This document shows, one piece after another, positions 56,101 through 63,241 of a stretch of DNA of 64,000 nt. How positions within the stretch are numbered: the first letter of the stretch is position 1; each line of letters opens with the position of its first letter. The stretch is from contig CAWJOU010000005.1 in assembly GCA_963844575.1 (NCBI GenBank), forward strand, positions 930,001 through 994,000, given 5' to 3'. The position numbers and the translations under genes are program-made. The notes under the pieces are model-generated. The model did no database searches. It had not been told where the DNA came from and saw only the letters and a list, made by a program, of their open reading frames with translations. The DNA comes from DASZUK01 sp963844575 (GTDB taxonomy: Bacteria; Actinomycetota; Acidimicrobiia; Acidimicrobiales; RAAP-2).

Positions 56101-56277
56101 GTGGGAGCCGCTGAGCCGCCGTTGCCGACCCCCGAGCCGCTGGGGAACGAGCAGGCTGGGGACGACGAGGCCCTCAGGGCCGAGGTCGGGCGGCTGAAGG
56201 CCGAGGTTGCCCGCCTCCGGGAGGAGCTTCGCCGGGCCCGGCGTGACCAGCACGAGACCCCGCCGCACTACCTGTAG
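56101..56277 (+). CDS. Short coiled-coil protein (possible)
   Basis: The roughly 58-residue frame begins GTG 56101 behind GGGGGA and ends in a strong heptad segment (ALRAEVGRLKAEVARLREEL). It overlaps the convergent MauF-like gene by about 100 bases on the other strand, so it is tentative. ATG 56077 is an alternative start. Confidence 0.4.
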   Translation: MGAAEPPLPTPEPLGNEQAGDDEALRAEVGRLKAEVARLREELRRARRDQHETPPHYL

Positions 56278-57073
56278 GGCGCTGGCGCCAGAAGCCCGCA
56301 CCCCGGGCCTCCCAGCGGGTTGCCGGCACCGCCAGCACGGTGAACGTGGCGAGCAGGACCAGCACGGCCAGGGCAGCCAGCGTGGTGACGACGGCCGGTC
56401 GGCCCGGGACGGCCGCGGCAGTCAGCAGGACCGCGGCGGCCAGCTCGACGGCGACCATCGCCATCCGGCTCGACGGCCCGAGCGCGCTGAACCGGGCGTG
56501 GAACCGCCGGAGGGCCTCGGGCGTGTCGAGGCGGCGGCCGAGCAGGACGGCCGTCCCCCGGACCGCGCCGAACAGGAGGCCGAGGCCGAGGGCGAAGAGC
56601 GGCCGGCCGGAGAGCCCGCCGAGGACGACGGCGAGGTACACGCCGGCGGTCGTCACGTACGTGGCGACGCCGGAGCCGATCTGGAGGCCGAAGCCGGCGC
56701 CGTAGGCCCAGGGCCGGAACTGGTCGAGCCACCGTTCGTTGACCTGCCGGTGGTGGCCGACGGCCCGCCGGCCGGCGATCAGGACATCGGCCGCCGCGGC
56801 GAGGGCGGCCGCACCGGCCGCGGCGGCGTCGGCCGTCGTCGCACCGACGTGGGCCGCCGACACGACGAGGGCGGCGACCATGCCGGCGGCGCCCAGCAGC
56901 GCCCCGCCGACCACCGAACCGGCGACGAACCAGGCGGCGGTCGTGGCGAACCGGGTACCGCGGCCGCGCTCGCCGAGCGGCGTGAGCGTCGAGAGCATCG
57001 AGACGCCGCACGGCGACCACGTCGAGCGCGCCGCGGCGGCGACCGAGAGAACGAGGGCACAGACGACGAGCAC
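56174..57073 (-). CDS. CcdA/MauF-like membrane protein, last gene of the Mau-like operon
   Basis: The 299-residue protein has six membrane segments and an SPCG motif in the first one (AARSTWSPCGVSMLSTLTPLG), recalling the cysteine of CcdA/DsbD-type thiol transporters and MauF. The later cysteine of CcdA is not obvious. In methylamine operons MauF helps mature the Cys-rich small subunit. GTG 57073 is 11 bases after the MauA-like stop and behind AAAGGAAC. It overlaps a small convergent frame. Confidence 0.7.
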   Translation of the reverse strand: MLVVCALVLSVAAAARSTWSPCGVSMLSTLTPLGERGRGTRFATTAAWFVAGSVVGGALLGAAGMVAALVVSAAHVGATTADAAAAGAAALAAAADVLIAGRRAVGHHRQVNERWLDQFRPWAYGAGFGLQIGSGVATYVTTAGVYLAVVLGGLSGRPLFALGLGLLFGAVRGTAVLLGRRLDTPEALRRFHARFSALGPSSRMAMVAVELAAAVLLTAAAVPGRPAVVTTLAALAVLVLLATFTVLAVPATRWEARGAGFWRQRPTGSAAGSRAGHAGPGEAPPGGGQPRPSAARPRP

Positions 57074-57084
57074 GGGCGTTCCTT

Positions 57085-58500
57085 TCAGGCCGGCGAGCCG
57101 TAGAAGGGAAGATCGAACGCGAAGACGCCGCCGTCCCGGGCGACCGTCCAGTAGCCGGCGGTGCCCGGGTCGAGGGCTTTCGGGCTGGCGGCCATGCCGA
57201 CGATCGGCTGGTTCAGCGGTTGGCCGCCCATCGAGCCGTAGAACTCGGCGTCGCCGTAGGCGAAGATCCCGCCGTCCGCGGCGACGAACCAGTAGCCCTG
57301 ACCGCTCGGCGTCGCGGCCATGCCGACGATCGGCTGGTTCAGCGGTTGGCCGCCCATCGAGCCGTAGAACGCCGCGTCGCCGTACGCGAAGATCCCGCCG
57401 TCCGCCGCGACGAACCAGTAACCCCGGCCCGACGGCGTCGCGGCCATGCCGACGATCGGCTGGTTCAGCGGTTGGCCGCCCATCGAGCCGTAGAACGCCG
57501 CGTCGCCGTACGCGAAGATCCCGCCGTCCGCCGCGACGAACCAGTAACCCCGGCCCGACGGCGTCGCGGCCATGCCGACGATCGGCTGGTTCAGCGGTTG
57601 GCCGCCCATCGAGCCGTAGAACGCCGCGTCGCCGTACGCGAAGATGCCGCCGTCCGCGGCGACGAACCAGTAACCCTGGCCGCTCGGCGTCGCCGCCATC
57701 CCGACGATCGGCTGGTCGAGGACCAATCCGGACGCGTCACCGTCGAACGGTGCGTCGCCGTACGCGAACAGCCGGCCGAACGCGGTGAGGATCGAGTACC
57801 CGGCCCCGTCAGCCGAGCTGGCCACCGCCACGGTCCGGCACTCGGTGGCCGGCGAAGTGCACGGCGGCGGCGGCGGGGCCGGGACCGCCGGCGTCCAGCA
57901 GGCGACGGTCTGCTCGGCCGTGCCGTCGTCCTCCGCGTTCGTCGTCGTGCAGCTCGGGTCGACCTGCCACGGCGGCACGCACGCCACCACCCGGCAGATG
58001 ATCCGGCCGATGCAGGCGACGTCCTGGTTGCACTGGCCGTAGCGGAACTGCAGGCAGCCGGTCATCCACGAGTTGCAGCCTGTCGGACCGCAGCCGCACG
58101 CGGTGCCGTCGCAACCCGTGTCGCAGAACCCCCACCCCTCGCCGCAGCCGGTCGTGCAACTGCACGTCGCGTTGCAGTCCATGTAGTAGCGGGGGCCGCC
58201 GCAGTAGCTCGAGTTGTCGGCCTTCCACCAACCGCCCATGATCGTGCCGGTCGGGCAGTAGTTGTACCCGCCGTTGATCGAGCAGCAGAACTCGCTGAAC
58301 CCCGAGCAGCACGTCGACCCGCAGCCGCAGTTGGCGTCGCCGCACTCGCAGATGTAGCCGTACGCGGTGCCCGGGCGCAGGACCAGGTCGACGCCGGAGC
58401 CGACGGCGATGGCGCTGCCGACGAACGCCGAGCGGTTGACGAAGCTGCGCCGCGACAGCTTCGAGTCGAGGAACGACGACGCCCGGTCGACCAGCGTCAT
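57085..58500 (-). CDS. Tat-exported Cys-rich MauA-like protein fused to 42-residue repeats
   Basis: The 471-residue protein has a twin-arginine signal (KLSRRSFVNRSAFVG, RR at 17-18), then a domain of about 140 residues with about 26 cysteines (CGCGSTCCSGFSEFCC, YCPTGTIMGGWWKADNSSYC, CTTGCGEGWGFCDTGCDG) resembling the methylamine dehydrogenase small subunit. After a Pro-rich linker come about five repeats of the type GYWFVAADGGIFAYGDAAFY, as in many actinobacterial secreted proteins. The Trp region needed for the first half of TTQ may be present (GGWW); the second tryptophan of TTQ is not clearly placed. ATG 58500 overlaps the MauE-like stop. Confidence 0.8.
   Translation of the reverse strand: MTLVDRASSFLDSKLSRRSFVNRSAFVGSAIAVGSGVDLVLRPGTAYGYICECGDANCGCGSTCCSGFSEFCCSINGGYNYCPTGTIMGGWWKADNSSYCGGPRYYMDCNATCSCTTGCGEGWGFCDTGCDGTACGCGPTGCNSWMTGCLQFRYGQCNQDVACIGRIICRVVACVPPWQVDPSCTTTNAEDDGTAEQTVACWTPAVPAPPPPPCTSPATECRTVAVASSADGAGYSILTAFGRLFAYGDAPFDGDASGLVLDQPIVGMAATPSGQGYWFVAADGGIFAYGDAAFYGSMGGQPLNQPIVGMAATPSGRGYWFVAADGGIFAYGDAAFYGSMGGQPLNQPIVGMAATPSGRGYWFVAADGGIFAYGDAAFYGSMGGQPLNQPIVGMAATPSGQGYWFVAADGGIFAYGDAEFYGSMGGQPLNQPIVGMAASPKALDPGTAGYWTVARDGGVFAFDLPFYGSPA
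57194..57697. repeat. Four 126-bp tandem repeats, nearly identical at DNA level
   Basis: Units of 126 bases start at 57194, 57320, 57446 and 57572, each encoding 42 residues (GGQPLNQPIVGMAATPSG...). The middle two differ at very few positions even at silent sites. A diverged further copy starts near 57698. This implies recent unit duplication or gene conversion. Confidence 0.9.
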
Positions 58501-59072
58501 GCCGCCGGCTCCGCCGCGTCGAGCGGCCGGCCGCCGGCCGGGTCGAAGAGCCGTCGCGCCGCGACGAGCCGGCCGTAGGTGGACAGCGCCAAGACCGCCA
58601 CGAACGCGCAGGCCGCACTGGCCAGGACGAGCGGGATGCCGAGCCACGGCCCGTGGCCCACCAGCGGCACCGTCCAGCCGTCCGGACAGGCCACCGCCAC
58701 CCAGGCCGCGGCGGCCGCCAGGCCGGCGTCGACCGACGCGTGGAGGACCGTCGGCGGCGTGTCGGGACGGCCGAAGCAGCCGCAGCTGGCCAGCGGCCCG
58801 CCTCGGTGCCGGGCGACGACGACGAACCCACAGAACGCGACGTAGGAGGCCGCGACCGCACCGGCCAGCGCCGGTTCGACGACGACCAGCGCCGCCGCGC
58901 CGACGACCATTTCGGCCGCCGCGCCGACGCGGACGGCCCACCGCCACCGGCCGACCGTGCCGCCAAGCACGTGGACCGCCGCCCGGGCCGTGTCGTCGGG
59001 CCGGGCGGCCTTGGCCAACCCGGCCACGACGAGCAGGGCACAGGCCGCCAGGTACGGGCCGATCAGTTCCAC
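58497..59072 (-). CDS. MauE-like membrane protein
   Basis: The 191-residue protein has four membrane helices and the MauE/DoxX layout: VAGLAKAARPDDTARAAVHV, a helix AAAEMVVGAAALVVVEPALA, then CGFVVVARHRGGPLASCGCFG, whose CGCFG loop is the MauE hallmark. MauE is needed for export and maturation of methylamine dehydrogenase. GTG 59072 overlaps the upstream unknown gene by 10 bases; its stop overlaps the MauA-like start. Confidence 0.85.
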   Translation of the reverse strand: MELIGPYLAACALLVVAGLAKAARPDDTARAAVHVLGGTVGRWRWAVRVGAAAEMVVGAAALVVVEPALAGAVAASYVAFCGFVVVARHRGGPLASCGCFGRPDTPPTVLHASVDAGLAAAAAWVAVACPDGWTVPLVGHGPWLGIPLVLASAACAFVAVLALSTYGRLVAARRLFDPAGGRPLDAAEPAA

Positions 59073-59566
59073 GGCACCGCCGCGGCCCCCGCCGTCGATG
59101 CCCAGCCGGTCGACGTCGGATGGACGGCCAGGGCGGCCAGCAACTGGTTGACCCGCGGCACCAGCGCGGTGCGCCGGGCGTGCGACCCGAGCACCGCGTA
59201 GAACGTGAACGGTCGGCCCGACTCGGTGAAGAACCACTGCGTCCCCGACTGCTGGGGGAGGCCACGGCGCAGCACCGTCGTGCGGAAGTGGCTCTCGTCG
59301 AACGGCCCCGGCAGCCCTTGGCGGGCGAACAGCTTGGTGCCGACCGACTCCGGCCCGTACTCGAAGAGGACCGCGAAGACGTCAGCGGGGCCCAGCGCGG
59401 TGACGATGCCACTGCCGAAGTCCCCGGCGTCGGTCGGGACGGGCACCGTGGCGAAGTGGGCGACCGGGCGGGACACCTCCTGGCCGACGGCCGGGCGGAC
59501 GAAGATCCGGCCGCCGAACCCGGCCGGCAGCGCGGCTTCGATCCCGTGCGCCCGGAGGACCGCCAC
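59063..59566 (-). CDS. Unknown protein between MauD- and MauE-like genes
   Basis: The 167-residue product has no membrane helix or signal and no motif I recognise; it reads AVLRAHGIEAALPAGFGGRI, VPVPTDAGDFGSGIVTALGP, GTQWFFTESGRPFTFYAVLG. GTG 59566 starts right after the MauD-like stop. Its invariant place inside this tight operon suggests a role in making the Cys-rich protein. Confidence 0.7.
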   Translation of the reverse strand: MAVLRAHGIEAALPAGFGGRIFVRPAVGQEVSRPVAHFATVPVPTDAGDFGSGIVTALGPADVFAVLFEYGPESVGTKLFARQGLPGPFDESHFRTTVLRRGLPQQSGTQWFFTESGRPFTFYAVLGSHARRTALVPRVNQLLAALAVHPTSTGWASTAGAAAVPWN

Positions 59567-60448
59567 CTAGCCGGCCTGCTTCCCGTCCGCCGCCCGGGCG
59601 GCCGTGCGGTCTCGGTGCGGCGTCCCATAGAGGTCGTCGAGCGACGTGGGGTAGAGGCTCTGGTCGCCGGGCAGGATGCCGGCGGCCCGGAGCGCCTGGT
59701 CGTTGGCCCGCTCCCGGCCCGGGCCGCCGCCGCCGGTGTCCGCGGTCCCACCGGCGTTGCCGCCGGTGCCCGTGTTGGCGGTGGTGGCGGTGTGGCTCGA
59801 ACGGTGGCCGGCGTCTCCGCGTTCCGTCTGGGCTCGTCGGACCAGCTCGGCCACCTGCGGGAAGGTGCTGGCGATGCCCTCGCCGATCCGGCGGCCGTCT
59901 ACGCCGTCGACCAGGACGAAGAACGGCGACGCGGGCACCTCGTAGTCGGTCCAGGCGTCGCTGCTCATCACCACCGTCGTGCCGCCGGCCCTGGCCGTGA
60001 CGTCGGCGGGCACCTCGAGCTCCGGACCCTTCGTCACGACGACGACGTCGACGTCCGGCGGGAGCAGCGACCGGGCGTCGCTCGCCAGTGCCGACCAGAA
60101 CCCCTGGCAGGTGTTGCACCCGCTGGACAGGAAGGCGAGCAGGGTCAGGCGGCCGGCCGTCGCCACCGACAGGGCCAGCGCGTCACCGGCCGGCGTCGTC
60201 CCGGCGACGGTCGGCGCGCTGGTCGAGCTGCGTTCGCGGGGGAGCGGCGGTCCCATCGTCACCGGGGCCGGAACCGGGACCGACGGCGACGAGCCCGCCC
60301 CGTCGTCGCCGGCCAGTGCCGGGTCGCCGACACCGGCCCCGAGCGAGTGCAGCGCCCGGAGGATGTCGGCGTGGCTGCGCAGGAGGCCGGCGACGAGGAC
60401 GGCCAGCAGCACGACGACGACGGTCAGGACGACGATCAGTGCCACCAT
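59567..60448 (-). CDS. MauD-like membrane-anchored thioredoxin-fold protein
   Basis: The 293-residue protein has an N-terminal membrane anchor (VALIVVLTVVVVLLAVLVAG) and an external thioredoxin/TlpA domain with active site LAFLSSGCNTCQGFWSAL (CNTC). The later cis-Pro loop PASPFFVLVDG fits. MauD-type proteins form disulfides in the Cys-rich small subunit. The tail is Gly/Thr-rich. ATG 60448, first gene of the operon, follows GGAGGGCCCCCAGG. Confidence 0.85.
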   Translation of the reverse strand: MVALIVVLTVVVVLLAVLVAGLLRSHADILRALHSLGAGVGDPALAGDDGAGSSPSVPVPAPVTMGPPLPRERSSTSAPTVAGTTPAGDALALSVATAGRLTLLAFLSSGCNTCQGFWSALASDARSLLPPDVDVVVVTKGPELEVPADVTARAGGTTVVMSSDAWTDYEVPASPFFVLVDGVDGRRIGEGIASTFPQVAELVRRAQTERGDAGHRSSHTATTANTGTGGNAGGTADTGGGGPGRERANDQALRAAGILPGDQSLYPTSLDDLYGTPHRDRTAARAADGKQAG

Positions 60449-60625
60449 CCTGGGGGCCCTCCTCGGTACAGCACGACTACGGCCAATCGGCTCGGCGGAG
60501 CCTCCGGCCATTGTGGAGCACGGACCGGTGGAGTGGGCGCATGGCCGGTCACCTGACGGATCACGGGGTCACGACTGACCGCGACGGCAGGTTGAATGGA
60601 AAACGAGCGAATCGAGGAGCTGCCC

Positions 60626-61306
60626 GTGCCTTCCACCGATACCCACGCCGACGCCGACCGCGCCACCGACCGTCCCGCCACCGACCGTCCCGACGCCGAC
60701 CGCGCCGTCGTCGACTTCTGGTTCGACCCGATGTGCCCGTGGGCCTGGTTGACGTCGCGCTGGATCCTCGAGGTCGAGAAGGTCCGGCCGGTCGACACGA
60801 GCTGGCACGTCATGTCGCTGGCCGTACTGAACGAGGGACGTGACGACCTGCCGGAGCAGTACCGCGAGCTGTTGCAGACGACGGCGTACCGCCCGGTACG
60901 GGTCTGCATCGCCGCCGAGCAGAAGTTCGGTGGCGAGGTCCTCCTCCCGCTCTACACGGCCCTCGGGAACCGGATCCACCTCGAGCAGCGTCGCGACGAC
61001 CCGGCGATCATCGTCGAAGCCCTGGAAGAGGTCGGGCTGCCGGTAGAGCTGGCCGAGGCGGCGGACACGACCGACTACGACGACGCCCTCCGGGCGTCGC
61101 ACCACCGCGGCATGGACCCGGTCGGTTACGACGTCGGTACCCCGGTCATCCACGTCGAGGGCGTCGCGTTCTTCGGCCCCGTCGTGACCCCGGCACCCAA
61201 GGGCGAAGCGGCCGGCCGGCTGTGGGATGGCGTCCGGCTGGTCGCCGGGACCGACGGCTTCTACGAGCTGAAGCGGAGCCGGGATCGCGACCCGATCTTC
61301 GACTGA
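60626..61306 (+). CDS. Mycothiol-dependent nitroreductase-like DsbA-family protein (Rv2466c type)
   Basis: The 226-residue protein has the Rv2466c motif DFWFDPMCPWAWLTSRWILE with the active cysteine in MCPW, HVMSLAVLNEGRDDLPEQYR, and C-terminal GTPVIHVEGVAFFGPV. The family uses mycothiol to reduce nitro drugs and thiols. GTG 60626 behind GAGGAG is preferred; ATG 60596 is an alternative. It is divergent from the Mau-like operon. Confidence 0.92.
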   Translation: MPSTDTHADADRATDRPATDRPDADRAVVDFWFDPMCPWAWLTSRWILEVEKVRPVDTSWHVMSLAVLNEGRDDLPEQYRELLQTTAYRPVRVCIAAEQKFGGEVLLPLYTALGNRIHLEQRRDDPAIIVEALEEVGLPVELAEAADTTDYDDALRASHHRGMDPVGYDVGTPVIHVEGVAFFGPVVTPAPKGEAAGRLWDGVRLVAGTDGFYELKRSRDRDPIFD

Positions 61307-61331
61307 CGCGCCGACGGACAGGGAGCATCGT

Positions 61332-61442
61332 GATCGCCAGCTAGGGATCGCCAGCTAGGGATCGCCAGCTAGGGATCGCCAGCTAGGGATCGCAGCTAGG
61401 GATCGCCAGTCAGCGATGGCTAGTCAGCGATCGCGAGTTAGG
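61332..61442. repeat. Eight tandem 14-bp repeats upstream of the arsR-like promoter
   Basis: Eight units of GATCGCCAGCTAGG-type sequence run without gaps from 61332 to 61442. The first four are perfect; the fifth lacks one base and the last three diverge towards the promoter. They lie between the nitroreductase stop and the next promoter. Confidence 0.9.
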
Positions 61443-61469
61443 CCCCTGGCCAGGGAATACAGTGGTTAG

Positions 61470-61499
61470 TTGACACTTACGTAAGTCATTACTTACAAT
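61470..61499 (+). promoter_or_regulatory. Leaderless promoter with palindrome upstream of the ArsR-type gene
   Basis: TTGACA at 61470-61475 and TACAAT at 61494-61499 are 18 bases apart. The perfect palindrome ACTTACGTAAGT (61475-61486) and a further half-site ACTTAC (61491-61496) lie between and over these boxes. Transcription would begin at about 61506, the A of the ATG, so the mRNA is leaderless. The encoded ArsR protein is the likely binder. Confidence 0.75.
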
Positions 61500-61505
61500 A
61501 GGTCC

Positions 61506-61925
61506 ATGGACGCAGTGCTGAAGGCCCTGGCCGAGGAGCGCCGACGGACGATCCTCCGGTTGGTGTGGTCGCGGGAGATGACCGCGTCCGACATCGCCGC
61601 GCACTTCGACGACGTGACGCGGCCGGCCATCTCGCAGCATCTCGGCGTGCTCCGGGAAGCCCGGCTGGTCGTCGAGCGCCGGGACGGCGTCCGCCGGTTC
61701 TACCGGGCCGATCACGACGAGATGGCGAACCTCCGGGCGTTCCTCGACGAGTTCTGGACGAGCGGGTTGGACCGATTGCGCGACGCGGCCGAAGCCGCCG
61801 AGCGGGCGAAACGAGCCGAGCCGGACGAACGATCGGTGCCGCCCGGGCCGGAGAGCCGCGGAAAGACACGCGCCGAAGAAAAGCAGCGGAAGAAGCGGAA
61901 AAAGCGGAAAAAAGGAGGGCAATGA
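61506..61925 (+). CDS. ArsR-family transcriptional repressor
   Basis: The 139-residue protein has a winged helix (LKALAEERRRTILRLVWSRE, ASDIAAHFDDVTRPAISQHLGVLREARLV) without the CxC metal site and a Lys/Arg-rich tail (KRKKRKKGG). It should repress its own leaderless transcript. The stop overlaps the next start (ATGATG). Confidence 0.92.
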   Translation: MDAVLKALAEERRRTILRLVWSREMTASDIAAHFDDVTRPAISQHLGVLREARLVVERRDGVRRFYRADHDEMANLRAFLDEFWTSGLDRLRDAAEAAERAKRAEPDERSVPPGPESRGKTRAEEKQRKKRKKRKKGGQ

Positions 61926-62356
61926 TGGCTGAGCTCGTGCGAGAGGTGGTCGTTGACGCCAGTCCGGCGACGATCTTCGAGTTCCTGACGGTGCCGGAGA
62001 AGCACGTCGAGTGGATGGGGAGCACCGCGGAGCTCGACCCGCGGCCGGGCGGCGTCTACCGGGTGAAGGTCGGTGACAAGCATCAGTCGGGCGGGTCGTT
62101 CGTCGAGGTCGTCCCCGATCGCAAGGTCGTCTTCACCTTCGGTTGGGACGAGCCGGACCATCCGATCCCGGCCGCTTCCACCGAGGTGCAGATCGATCTC
62201 GTTCCCGAAGGGGAGAAGACGTTGGTCCGGCTGACCCACCGCGGTCTGCCCGCCGACGCGGTCGACGACCACACGAAGGGCTGGGACCACTACCTCGAGC
62301 GACTGGGGACCGTGGTCGCCGGCGGGTCGGCCGGCCCCGACCAGTTCGAGGGGTAA
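61922..62356 (+). CDS. SRPBCC/AHSA1 family protein
   Basis: The 144-residue protein has the START/AHSA1 fold: REVVVDASPATIFEFLTVPE, WMGSTAELDPRPGGVYRVKV and VVFTFGWDEPDHPIPAAST, with the C-terminal GWDHYLERL. Such proteins bind hydrophobic ligands and often pair with an ArsR regulator in two-gene operons, as here. Confidence 0.92.
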   Translation: MMAELVREVVVDASPATIFEFLTVPEKHVEWMGSTAELDPRPGGVYRVKVGDKHQSGGSFVEVVPDRKVVFTFGWDEPDHPIPAASTEVQIDLVPEGEKTLVRLTHRGLPADAVDDHTKGWDHYLERLGTVVAGGSAGPDQFEG

Positions 62357-62372
62357 CGCCGAGGACCGGTGG

Positions 62373-63125
62373 TCAGCCCTTGCCGACGGTGCGGTCGAGG
62401 TAGGCCCGCACGACGGCCGCCGTCTCCGGCGATCCCCACGTCGCCGTGACCGCGGGGTCGATCGCCGCGGCGTCGGCGGCGATCCGCTCGACCGTCGGCC
62501 GGCGCAGCTGGGCCTTGGTCAGGCGGAACGGCTCGGCCGGTACCGTCGCCAGGTCGGCGGCCGCGGCGACGGCCCGCCCGACGAGGTCACTGGCCGGCAC
62601 GGCCTCGTGGGCGATGCCGACCCGGACGGCGTCGGGCCCGTCGTAGAGGCGGCCGGTGTAGACGACCTCCTCGGTGTGGCGACCGCAGGCGAAGCGGACG
62701 ATCTCGAGCGGGCTGACCGGGAAGGGGACGCCGACTCGCAGCTCGGGAGCGCCGACGCGGGCCCCGGCGTCGCTGATCAGCCGGCGGTCGCCGCAACAGG
62801 TGAGGATGCAGCCGCCGGCGATCGCCGCACCGTTGACCGCCGTCACGAGGGGCTTCGGGAAGCCGAAGAACGCGTCGAACAGCTCGACCAGTGCCGGGAG
62901 GAACCGATCGGCGTAGGCCGCGCCGCCGTCGAGCACGCGGTAGAGGTCGACCCCGGCCGAGAACGCCCGACCCTCGCCGGTGAGGACGACCGCCTGGACG
63001 TCGTCGTCCGCGAGGTCCCGGATGCCGGCGGTGAGTCCTTCGGCCAGCTCGACGTCGATGGCGTTGACCTTGCCGTGAGCCATGCGGAGCACCGCCACGT
63101 CGCCTTGTCGGTCGACCTCGAACAT
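62373..63125 (-). CDS. Enoyl-CoA hydratase/isomerase family protein
   Basis: The 250-residue crotonase-fold protein has VVLTGEGRAFSAGVDLYRVL (oxyanion-hole strand) and AVNGAAIAGGCILTCCGDRRL. The general acid/base Glu positions are not both obvious, so the exact acyl-CoA reaction is uncertain. ATG 63125 follows CAGGAGG. It is convergent with the AHSA1 gene. Confidence 0.88.
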   Translation of the reverse strand: MFEVDRQGDVAVLRMAHGKVNAIDVELAEGLTAGIRDLADDDVQAVVLTGEGRAFSAGVDLYRVLDGGAAYADRFLPALVELFDAFFGFPKPLVTAVNGAAIAGGCILTCCGDRRLISDAGARVGAPELRVGVPFPVSPLEIVRFACGRHTEEVVYTGRLYDGPDAVRVGIAHEAVPASDLVGRAVAAAADLATVPAEPFRLTKAQLRRPTVERIAADAAAIDPAVTATWGSPETAAVVRAYLDRTVGKG

Positions 63126-63241
63126 CGGACCTCCTGATGCTGCTGGCCCTCCGTCGGAGCCGGTCGCGAGCACGGTAGCGGCACGCGCCGAGCGGTGTCC
63201 GCCCGGTCACGGTGTTCGCCTGGTCAGCGGGGTCCGCCGGA

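Noticed and set aside
57085..58500. True methylamine dehydrogenase small subunit
   Set aside because: No large-subunit, amicyanin or MauG gene is nearby, the protein carries a repeat domain, and a second TTQ tryptophan cannot be placed with confidence.
61332..61442. CRISPR array
   Set aside because: The 14-base units are directly contiguous with no spacers, and no cas genes are present.
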